Part shown: piece by piece, positions 11,704-23,300 of the stretch
Layout: every line of letters starts with the position of its first letter
Numbering within the stretch: the first letter of the stretch is position 1
Source of the DNA: Cardiocondyla obscurior
Lineage: Eukaryota > Arthropoda > Insecta > Hymenoptera > Formicidae
Length of the DNA: 64,000 nt
NCBI RefSeq assembly: GCF_019399895.1
Contig: NC_091868.1
Location: 2,962,499 to 3,026,498, forward strand
Reading direction: 5' to 3'
The notes under the pieces: generated by a model
Databases searched by the model: none
What the model was told of the DNA's origin: nothing
The model's input: only the letters and a program-made list of their open reading frames with translations
Program-made: the position numbers and the translations under genes

Positions 11704-13392
11704 ATGATGTCATCGGAGGAGGAGACCGAGTGTTTCGCCCTCTACGGAGCAACCACGGAAAGCAAGCAACAGCAACTCTTGAAGAAGCAGAAGCGCACCA
11801 GACAGCGCGTGGACGCCGGCGAGCCGCGCAACAGCTACTCGAGTATACCGAACTTTAGCTCCCGGCCATCCTTCCTTGGTGGTGGTCTATACGGCTCGAT
11901 CTTCAGTGGCAGTGGACCACCGTCGCACCAACAACAGCCGTCACAGCAACAATCGCAACAACATCATCAGTCGCAATCGCAACAGCCGCAACAGCAACAG
12001 CTCCAACAACAGGCTGGAGCGACTGGCAGTCAAAGTCATCTAGGTACAGCTACGACGGGTCCGACAACCCAGCAGCATTCCGCCCACGCGGCCTTCGGCT
12101 TCTTCGGGGCTCCGGGCTTCGGCCCCGCCAAGATGCTGAACGAACTATTAGGAAGGCAGGTCAAACAGGCCAGTGACGCTGGCGGATCCCCGCCAGAGGG
12201 CGGCCACGGGATGACCGGTGCCGGCATGGATCCCGCCTCGAATTTGCAACCGGGCGCCGTGGTTAATTGTGATGATCCCGCCACGGCCGATCTCACGCAG
12301 CACATGTTACGCGACATGCTTCTGCAGGGCCGCAAACTCTCCGCTCTCGGCGTGCAGGAGCAGCCGAATAATAACAACAGTATACACAGTAATAACAATA
12401 ATAATACTACCGCGGAATTACTTAAATCACAGCATCAGCAAAGTCCTACCCAGCATCAACAGCAAAATAGTGATAGTGCGCGCAGTGGAACAGTGCAGAG
12501 TGGCGGAGAGGAGAGTGGTGATGGTAATAACGTTGTGAATAGCGCGAATCACAGTGATCGTGATACCGTGATGCCGGGCGATGCTGAGGACAGCGCGGAA
12601 GACGCCGCGTCCGCGGCACGCGCGATGGAGGAGGCCTTTGCCGAGGCCGGCATGGAACCGGGGGCGAACTTGGACGGATCGGATTGTGAGCAAAGCCTAC
12701 CTCCTAGCCCAACGGCACCAAGATCGGGCTCGGTTTCCGTTAAAGAGGAAATTCAAGAGTCGCTGAATATCAAACGTAGCCCCAGTCATTCTCCTTGTCC
12801 GATCGTGCCAAAGACCGAAACGAGTTCTCCAACGACTGAGATTAAACGCGCCCGCGTGGAGAATATCGTTAGCACGATGCGCAGCAGCCCGGCGCTTCAG
12901 CCTGCAACGGTGAACGGTTGCAAAAAACGCAAGCTCTATCAACCTCAGCAACAGACGGTGCATCACGTTCTTCAGCATAGTGTCAACGATACTATGATGG
13001 ACGACGAAGACGAGAGCGAAGAAGAGGAGGATCCGGCGGCGATCAGGCAGAAACGGGAGGAGAAAGATAATTTAAAGATACAATTAAAAATGTTACACGA
13101 ACAATTGGCGGAAATGCAACAGAAGTACATGGAGCTCTCCAGTAGAATGGAGCCGGATACAAGTGAGAGCGGCGACGCGCCACCCAGTCCTCAACATCAA
13201 CCGCAACCACCGCCAAGACCGCCACGACCTCATCCACCGCCGTACAATGGTCTCCCGGCCCTCCCACCTGATCATCCTCACGCAGCGGCTGCCGCTATGT
13301 ATCACATGGGGCATAAACTTTATTTTGAGCAACAACATGCTGCTCTGGAAAGAATGAAACAACATCAAGAAGCGGCAGTGCGGCAACAGCAT

Positions 13393-13460
<68 letters not shown>

Positions 13461-14301
13461 GCATCAACGACAAAGTTCGCCACCGCCACCGAGTCAACCT
13501 CAGCAACAGAGGGAGAATAACACTGGACCTTCGACGCCGCAGACGCCGCAAATGCAATCAGCCAATACGCCCATTCAGCATAAAGACTTCCAGGAAAGGT
13601 TAAACGTCTTCAGGGGTGCCGCAGCCGCAGCCAGTTCGTCCGGTCCTCATATCACCGGAGCCGATTTGGAAGGATTAGCGGACATCTTGAAGACGGAAAT
13701 AACTTCCTCTTTAACCAATCTGATCGACAGCATAGTGGCAAGGTTCGTGCAACAGAGGAGGTTTCTCGGTAAACAAACCGAGGCAGCGCAGGCTGCTGCC
13801 GAGCAGCTCAATAAAGACCTTCTTTTGGCGAGCCAAATGCTCGAAAGAAAATCGCCCAGGACGAAAGTGGTCGACAGAGGAGCTCCGCAACCACCCGGTG
13901 GCCCAAACGGGCCACGGGGGCCCCTCAACGGTGGGCCCCCTCCTCCACAACCCACGGGGTTTTCGCAAATCGGGTCCATAGGTGGTGTGCCCCATGGCCC
14001 ACATGCTGGCCCCACGGAAAACAATCTTAATCAGATGAATCAGCTGCCCTCGCATGGACGACCGAGCGTTGGAATGTTTCAGACTCCAAAACCGCCGACG
14101 ATATACGCCATGGCCTCCATGCAGGCACAGCAGCAACAACAGCACCAACAACAGCATCAGCAGCAGCGTGAACAGCAGCAAAGAGAGCAGCAACAACGCG
14201 ACCAATATTGTAACATGAGAGGCGACGAAAGAGAAAACAGGGACTCGGAACAAAATGAGGCCCTGTCACTTGTCATGACGCCGAAGAAAAAACGTCATAA
14301 G
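11704..14301 (+). CDS. pros: pros coding exon A: N-terminal body (residues 1-866)
   Basis: Open from ATG 11704 to the donor AAG|GTAAGC at 14301/14302, ending on a codon boundary. It begins MMSSEEETECFALYG. It then runs through a Q/H-rich segment (about 75-108), a conserved-looking FFGAPGFGPAKMLNELLGRQ block (about 132-151), an N/S/Q-rich segment, the acidic run DESEEEED leading into a charged heptad-like helix, P-rich stretches, and a pure polyglutamine run of 23 (residues 564-586). After that come the block DLEGLADILKTEITSSLTNL onward (654-687), a G/P-rich linker, a second Q-rich tract and PKKKRHK. In-frame stops lie upstream (TAG at 11527) with no ATG between, which fixes the start. Reading through the donor adds only nine codons before a stop. 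Confidence 0.96.
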
Positions 14302-17300
14302 GTAAGCATTGCAGTTTTTCAAATGTAATATATTTCTGTAAATTAATATAGTTTATATAAATTAAGATTTGTGATAATATTCGTACAATATCTCCGTTGA
14401 TATATTTTTAATATAAATGATAAAATTTTATACGTACATATGTATAGAAAAATACTAACTTTAAAGCACTTATAATATTCGAATAATATTAAATTTAATT
14501 CATTAAAATTAGCGAAAATTTTATAATCTCTTTATTTATTCATTTATTTATTTTTTAAATTTATTACAATATACTTTAATAATTCATCATAAATAAAATT
14601 ACTATATATATATAGATATATAAATTATATATATTATTATGTAAGAAATTTAATAAATCTGACTAAAAAAAAAATACTAATTAGTACGCTTTACAGGTGA
14701 CGGATACAAGAATTACTCCCAGAACGGTGTCCAGAATCCTAGCGCAAGAGGGAAACGGATCTCAAGGAGGTAGTGATAGTCCCCCGCCTCCTCCACCACC
14801 GAGACCTTACCACGCGCCACCACCGATGCTGCCGGTATCCCTGCCAACCAGCGTAGCGATACCAAATCCAAGCCTCCACGAGAGTCAAGTGTTCTCGCCC
14901 TATTCGCCGTTTTTCAATCCTCATGCGAGTCATCCTGGTCAAGTACCACCTCCGGGGCCACATCATTTACCCGCGAGTCCTCCGGGTGGAGGTGTAGAAC
15001 TCAGGGATTCCCCTCCACTGCCCCATCCGCCAGCTATGTTGCATCCAGCCTTGTTGGCGGCAGCTCAGCACGGCAGTCCGGACTACGGACACCTTAGGAT
15101 GGACAGCAACGACCGAGCTAGCGACTGCAATTCCGGCGATATCAGCTACGATGGAATTCAGCCTACAATATCCTTTTCTAATACTTATATGCTAAAGAGC
15201 AAAATTTTAGATAATTATGCTGTGCTAGTTTTAAGAAATTTCCTTCAGGTAACATTTTACAAAGATTACATTTATTATTTTATTATAAAGATTACTCGAG
15301 AAAGAATTGATACAAATTATTTATCTAGAAATAATAAAATTAAACATATTAATTGTAAAGAAAAAAAAAATTATGTAAAGATTTATTTTTTATTAATTAA
15401 TTGATTAATTGATTAATTGATTAATTAATTAATTAATTGATTTAGAGTGTTAATTGGTATATGAGAATACTAGGAAACGGTTAAGAAACTCGAGTATTTT
15501 TTTTTTTTTTTTTTGAGGTAGAAGAGAGGCAAAACTCGAAAAGTTTAGGTTGTAACGATGAATTCTTTTTTTAGAGAAAGAGAAAGAGAGAAAAAGCCAC
15601 GCAAAATGGTTCGTTTGGAAGGCGGCTGCAGCGAGGAAGCTCGGACGAATGTTAGATTAGTTTGCCACGGAGTTAGGCTAATGTTGGCTGCACCTACGAA
15701 TAGAGTTAATCCGGCAACAACGTACCGAGCCAAAAGTTCTTTGCCTGCCTCGGCCCACCCTCGGCTTGCAGTCTCACCCAACTTCGCAAGCCAATAATCT
15801 GTCCCGCGTTATATGAATATATTATTAAGTTCATATATTTTAGATAAATTAAATTGGGAGTACTGTAGTAAGAATAGCGCAAATTAATCGAATAAGATTG
15901 CGATGAAACCACATGTAGAGATCCTATTACGTATAAGGAGCCGGTAAGGCTTCTGCTGAGGATACGGCCAATCGTAGATCAACTTCGCGGCAAGAACCCT
16001 TCTATCGCCTACCCTCGCGATAGCCGTAATTTGTACGATTTCTGATCCGATTCGGTACGAAAGAAAACACGATTATATTTGAGATAATCAAACGTCCGAG
16101 AAAACGCTCTCTCTCTCTCTCTCTTTTTTTCTATAGGAATTTTTATATACCTTTGTGTATTTGTATGCATTGCAAAATGAGTATTTCCTTAACCACGGTG
16201 AACTCGTCGACGCTGACGCCGATGCATCTGAGGAAGGCGAAGCTGATGTTCTTCTGGGTCAGGTACCCATCCTCGGCCGTCCTTAAGATGTACTTCCCCG
16301 ACATCAAGTTTAACAAAAACAACACAGCGCAGCTGGTCAAGTGGTTCTCCAACTTCCGGTGAGTAATGTATAATTTTAAACTTATAATAGCAGAACAATC
16401 TTTTTTGCTAAGGGGTTCGCTCGTTGCCAGAAGTGCAAGAAATGTGGTTACGTTCCCCTTATTTTTCCGCCGTGCAAAATCTTCCTCGTCGAGAAGAAAT
16501 CCCGGGGAATTTCGTACGAATTAAACGCGCGCTACGATTCGCCAGATCACATTTTATTTTTAGTTTATTTTATTTTATTTTATTTTATTTTAATTTCTTT
16601 TTTTCTTTTTTTTTTTTTTTTAACGAAAATTAAACAGCGAAGCATATAATCTGCTTACGAATCGCAATACATTTGTGAAACTTATAATTATGAATTCCAA
16701 CAATTTTGATATGTATTTCTTTAATATTATCTTAAGAAATATTTTTTTTCCACGAAAAAATTCGATCTTATCTTTCACATAAATATTTTTATAATATTTC
16801 TAATTTAAAACTTTTATTATTTCACATACAATGTAATAATTATTCAATTGCATTTGAAAATTTTATCTCGCTTGAAATAAGCCGCGCTCTTTCTTAAATA
16901 TATTTAATACAGAAGAATATCTTTATTATTTCGATGCAGTAGCTCAGTTAATTTTTTTTTTAATTTCTATCGTCTCGATCTAGTATTCGTGAAACATAAT
17001 ATTCGTCTTGTTTGCGCGAAACGTGAAACCGCACCCTACGGACGGATTGCAATCGTTCTTATTATTCGCGGTCTTTGCATAATAAATTTCGTTCTGCATG
17101 TGCGACGGATTTACGTCCAAAAGTGCGCGCGTAGCTAACAAAATTGTCCGTCTATCTGTCTGTCGATGCTTGGCACCCCTCCTGGGGGTAAGAAAAAAGA
17201 ACTCAGACTAGTTGGGGAGGAGAAAAAGACAGAAGTTGCCGGGGATGAAATGGGGAACGGGTCTAAGGCAAGCCAGATGCAAGGGGAGAAGAGACGAAAA

Positions 17301-20300
17301 GGGGCCGAGCGGTCGAAAAGCAAGGGGCACACGAGAAGTGTGCATTGTAAGATCGGCGCGTGCGGCACGCGGAACCTTCGATACCGTCGTGCCTCGCAGT
17401 CGTAGAATCCCCTTACCCCCCCGTGACCGTTCCCGCCTGTCCCCTCTAGTGCCCCTTCTCGTGCCGCCGTTCTTCGAGTTCCCTCTTTTATGAAGGGCGA
17501 GGGCCCAGAAGCTCATTGTCAGGGGCACATCTGCCGTACGATCGCCGGCCGATTGTCTCGCAGGCTTAGGAAACTTGCTCGTGAAAAAAAAAAAAAAAGA
17601 CGGCTTAGCCGATAGGACGGACGACGCACGTGGTGCGGGACGTGGGCACGCGTGTCCATCCACGGAGAACGCGGGGAGATATGTTCACCAAGTAGTGGCG
17701 CCCACTCTTATCGCGCTCGGTTACGGAAGGGACATTGAAATCACGTGCACCGACGTAAATAATAATGCGCTCGAAAGTACCAAAGACGCTTATTCGTAAA
17801 TTAAATCTGAAGCTAATAATTTAACTTTGAAGGCGATTTCGCCGATCGCTCGAGCGGCGCGTAAAATATATCCGTTTTCAACCGTCGTTCGAAAAACGAC
17901 GCGGCAAAAGCTGCGGAAATCCTTTCGCTGCTCCCTTCGACGCGGCGATCGACGTACTCGACGATCTTTAGAACTCTACAAAGTATTCACCGAGGAACGA
18001 GACGTGTAAAGCGTTAATCATTTACCGACTTGCGTTTTAGTGTCGCACGTTTTTCCGCGACGTGCCTCACCCCCTCGCGGTGCTACCCTCCTTCTTGCGG
18101 CTTTAAAGTCGGGAGGAGGCGACGCGGGCGCGGGTCTGAGTGCAGACAGCATTAAAGTGTTAATTACTAATTAAGAAGGGTGCACGAGCAACATCAAGAC
18201 CCCGCGCGACACCTTTTTGAACGCGCCCTCTGAATGGACGCTTACACCCGAGCGGGCAAACGCACGTAGCCGCTCATCCATCCGTGCCGCGCTCATCGAC
18301 GCACGAGCGAGAAGACGCGTCTAGAGACACGCATCTACCACGCGCGGCCACCCGCGCACGGACGCGCTCGCGCGCGAATTCTAACGCGCGGACGCTTAAT
18401 GCTCTCTCGTTACACGCACTTTCACGCCTCGTGACCTCCTGTCTCGCGTCGCGGCGATAAAGTAGAGCGTGAGCGCCGGTAGACGACGACGGGCAGTTCC
18501 TCTCGAATTCTTTAACAGCCGCTTCCGCAGCCGGCGATCGGCTTTACCAGCCGACAGCGCCGAATTATACACGCGCGAGATAATCCCCGCGAGGCGCGTT
18601 GAGATTTAACGCGCTTATCGATAATATTTAATGCGACTGCATGCCGAGACCCTTTTACAGATGCCCGTATAAATTATGGATCGTCGCGTCGCGAAGCGCA
18701 CGAAGAAAGGTCTCTTAGGGTCCTTCCCTTTGCGGAACTTTTGCCAATAGCGAACCGCCCCGTAAGTTTCTTCTAGCGTCTGTAAAGGGGAACGCCGTGG
18801 GAAAGTTTCGTTAAGAAAACGGTGAGGGATTCAAACGTTCAGCGCCAAGTCGCGTCTTCGAGGGCTGCGCCACTCGCTATTGTCGGACGTCTACTGACTT
18901 GGCATAACCGTTAAAAGGGGCTTGGCTGGCTGGTTCGGTGGCTTAAGAAGCACGTTCCTTGAATAGATATTGGAAAGAGGGAGATTGTAAGGCGAGAAGA
19001 CGCGCGCCGCAATGTATATCGCAAAACGACCGAAGGCGTGCGACTTCTCGCCACATCCCCGTCCGCCCCTATTTCTTAAAGTCGCCAGGCAAATCTCGTT
19101 TCTCGCACGCGAAATAAAATATCTTTATTTCTGGCCCGTCTTATCTTTAACATTTCTGATAAATAAAAGTTTTAAAAAAGATTTATCATGCAAATTTCTG
19201 ATGCAATATTCAAACGTCACTCTCTTTTTCGCGTAATATTTTCTCATTGCGACAAAATATGATTGTACTTTATTGCTAATTATAATCTATGCCATATTTC
19301 TACTTCTGTATAATGTTTGATTTATAAATGTATTTTTTATACGGAAGGTAAAAAAGAAAAAAAAAAAAAACTCCGCGAAATAGCATCAGGATATTTTCTG
19401 AATTATCATAAGAATTATCAATTGTTTCCAATTAAATTTCTTCTCATTAGTATGTCGACCCGCATGCGCTTTTTATCGCGAATTGTCCGAGTGATTACGG
19501 GATGACGGTTGCAAGAAAACAAACTTCCGAGTGAGAGCCCGGGAGTTCCCTTTTTAATTGGTGCTTTCGCATATGCGAGCAACGCGTTATAAAAGCGGCG
19601 GGCTTAAAAAGCGACTGACAACGATGAAGATCGCGGTTGAAGAAGGCATCGCGTCGACAAACGCCGTTACCATTAACTACTTCAATACTCGACACCTCCG
19701 TGCTCGTTTCGCCCATCTATTTTTCTCCGGCGTTTCAAATAAAATTTAAATATTCCAAAGAGCGAAGTAATTCGTGCAGTTAAATATCGTACCCTGGACG
19801 CGAAATACCTCGCCAAATTTCCGAGTATAAATACGTAATAAGGAGATGTTTCATCATCTCAATGTATGTAACAAGAGAGATAAGCGAAGAGGAAACCGAA
19901 AGATCAAATGAAAGCTCGCTCGAAGAATGTGGAACGTCGCGGATTCCGCGTGTTCTTCATTTCTTTTGGAGTGACGAAGCGCACCGTAATTAAATACTAA
20001 TAATTAGCGCTTCTGCAGATATTCACGCCTCTTTTCCTTTCTATTTCTTTCTCTTCTTATCGATATTTCCTTGCCTGTTCTCTCTCGCTTTCTCTTCCTT
20101 TTGCGCTTGAGAATCGTCCCGTTGCAACGAAGCGCAAGAAAGCCCTGAAGAGAGCTTATTATTATCCTAATTATACAATACTATAATGAATGAGCCCGCG
20201 GTTCACCCTCTATCGCACGCTCTCTCGCTCGCGCGTTCGCCAGCTCTGCTTGCCTTCCTCCCGGTCTCTCCCTCTCGCCGACGGCTTCTCTCGTTCACCG

Positions 20301-23300
20301 TTGCTCTTATCCTCTGCACTTGGTGGTCGAAGAGTGGCAATTCTAGCACTCGGGCTTTTTGTCAAACAGACTACGGAGCCGACGCCGTCTCCCTTGCGCT
20401 CTCGCGCGCCCCATTATACGGCCAGTCTCTCGTATCTCGCTCTTTCTATCGTCTCCGCGGGTGTCTGTTTTAATTAGGCACTTCGTAGATACTCGCGTAC
20501 GCGTATCGCACGTATATAAGCGTCGCGTGTGCGCCAGGATATACGACGTTAACGCAGGTACGTAAGCGTCGCCGTCTACTACTACCTTCGCCTCACATTC
20601 CGCCTATACTTGGCGATCCGACGAGCTTGAATGCGGTCGATGGATGGTTGAGTAAGGATTATGGGCGCAGGTAACACATGTATAGGGCGAAGGCGGGGGT
20701 GGCTCGCCGATGGGTGGTGTCGGTGATGGTTCGAGGAGATGAAGAGGGACGGTATGCGCGAAGGGATGATGGAGGAACTCCTCTTTCGATTCTTCTCGCG
20801 TGCATAACTTTCTCCGACTGACTGCTGATAAGAGCGCGCGGAATTATCTTAATTGGCAGTAAAACCAATTCGGAATGATATCGAACGAAGAGAATTTCGC
20901 TCTCTCGTCTCCGCTCGTCTGCCGCCGTTTCTTTCTTTTCAGCTTTGAATGGGGTGAACGTTGCGGAAGAACGCGTTGTTTTCTTCGGCAAGAGCCAGCG
21001 TTTCCTGACCTCTCCCGATCCCCGGGGCGGCGCGATGGTTTTGTGGAAATACGGTGTCCATCGTTACGTGAAAAATCAGTCGGGACTTTGTGAACAATTG
21101 TGAAAATTTATGAAAATTTATTTGAATGGCTCGACGTCGTTGAAAAATGTTTTAGTAACTTAGATCGCTAGGCATTCTTTCCCGTTTTTCCGCGGCAAAT
21201 GAGGTTCCGGATCCGCCCGGCGAGAGCAATCTCAAAAATTGCTCTCAGCGGATGCTAAACGAGCAGTTGCTTTACATTGTCGAATATTCAACGACGATGA
21301 CTTGTGTAAATCGCGCTCTTTTGTCGAGCCGTTCCATCTTTGCGTCCTCGAGGAATCCGACCGACTTTTCTACGCTACTTATTTTACGCAGACCCTTGAC
21401 TGCTGCCGATACGCATCCAACGACGAGATTTATCCAGAGGCGGAAAATCAATGAGGACGTGAAAAAGCGGTTTTTTTTTCTCCGGTTGAACTTGTAATGA
21501 ATAAAGCGCGCTGAAAGACACGACGTAAATGATTCCCATTGCATCTTTCGGGAAAGCATTTTGAAAAACTTATAAACGGAATATGTATAAGGACGCCGAA
21601 TAATGGCGAAAAAATACGAAATTTGAACTTGGTATTAATAATTTCTCTCGGTGCAGCAAATGCACCCGTATTTTTCACATTTTCCTTCCCCTTCCACGCA
21701 CGTTATTTGCAAGCAGGGCCGCCCTTTCGCGTCTGGTTTCTCGTTCGAAAACTTGGATCGCCGTTCCTATATCAATTATACATCAATTAACGAGTCCCGT
21801 TTGTTTTTCCGCATTAATTAATGAACGTATCTCCGGGAACGGCTGATTTTTCCCACCGCGGATCGAACGCGGAAAGGGCGGGCTCGCGTAATTTCGCGCT
21901 GATTATACGTCACTCGCCGGAATTACGTGAGCATCGTGTCTTTTGCGTAGCCGACGCGATAGCTTTTTCATCGTCTCTTTGCGTCTGTTCGCTTAACGTC
22001 GAGAAGAGCCTCGCGTAGAGCTCTCCATGTACGTCGCCCCTTCCTTCTTTTTTCATCTCCTTCCGCTTACGTCAGACCACTGTTAGCATCGATCTTTAAT
22101 TAATTATCGATGACGCATTAGCGCTGCCGCTGTCTGTCGCGGGGAAGCCAGGCGAGACAAGAATCAGCCGCGATGACGTAGAAAGATTTATTATTAATTG
22201 TCACCCCGACGTACGCACGTCGTACTTGCATTAGAGCTCATATTAATCCATGCCGAATCGTATTATTCATAAATATAAAAATTTTATCCGATACGTATCA
22301 AGCATGTACCGTCGACGAATCTCGCGGCGTCTATAACGTGCGCTTTTCTTTTGCTTCCAGGGAGTTCTACTATATCCAAATGGAGAAATACGCGAGACAA
22401 GCAGTTTCGGAAGGCGTAAAGAACGCTGAGGATCTCCGAGTCGGTGGCGACTCCGAAATCTACCGAGTTCTCAACCTTCACTACAACCGTAATAACCACA
22501 TTGAGGTATGGGGTCCCCAGGTGCGCAACACGAACACGCACACGCTACATTTTCTTTTATTTTCCAGCCGATATTGTTTCGCGTTTCGGTAAAAGACGAG
22601 CATGATCAATCATCGCCACGTAGAACGGCGCCGGAATCGTCGATCGATCGATTTTACGAGATTAAGCTTTCGGTGTTTGTACCTTATATCAGTTTTCACG
22701 TTTGCTATTTTTTTTTTTTTTTAATTTTTTGATTATCTTAATTATTACTGCCTGTATCCGTTTTATCTCGAGCATTTCTTATCTATGATTTTTCCAATTC
22801 CCTTGCGACAGTATTAACAAAAAAAATTTCACGCCCGAGAATAGCGCGTTAATGTTACGTTTCACGTTTGCACGTATCTTTAATTTTTTCGATTATCTTA
22901 ATTATTACTGACTGTATCCGTTTTGTCTATTTCCTATTCTATTTCCTATTCAAAACTGATATTCCGAATCTCCTTGCGACAGTATTAAAAAAATTACGTC
23001 CAACGTTCGCTTATTTTTATACGCTCATCTAAAATATTTTAACGTGCGTCTTTGTGGTTCACTGTATTTACAATTGTGTTTGCACGCTTTATCATAAAAA
23101 GTATATGCATTAGACAATTATTCTCTCTCTTGGATTAAGTACAGAGATAAAATTTTGCTTGTAGCATTTTTAAATGAAGGGTATACCAGATAATTAATTT
23201 ATTCTCTAAAAAGACATCAATTAAAAATCTATGTAAAAACATAAATTTATATTAATTCTCTCAATTCTCTAAATTTTATACATCTCAGCTGTAACCCTTC

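Larger units (their letters stand above)
15168..16203 (+). other. pros: U12-type AT-AC intron of pros (outer intron of the twintron)
   Basis: The 5' end ATATCCTT (15168-15175) matches the U12-class AT-AC 5' splice site at every position. The branch-point motif TTCCTTAAC lies at 16185-16193, 10 nt before the terminal AC at 16202-16203, the usual U12 spacing. Splicing joins residue T1023 to S1024 in frame. It is known that Drosophila prospero has a twintron here, spliced by either the minor or the major spliceosome. Finding both minor-class signals at the orthologous position shows the minor intron is retained in this insect. Confidence 0.92.

Noticed and set aside
13093..13557. Minus-strand ORF rich in leucine
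   Set aside because: Antisense shadow of the CAG repeat in the pros exon.
15191..15192. GC donor giving an in-frame 30-residue twintron insert
   Set aside because: The context AT|GCTAAA is far from the AG|GCAAGT expected of GC donors. Kept only as an alternative in the finding.
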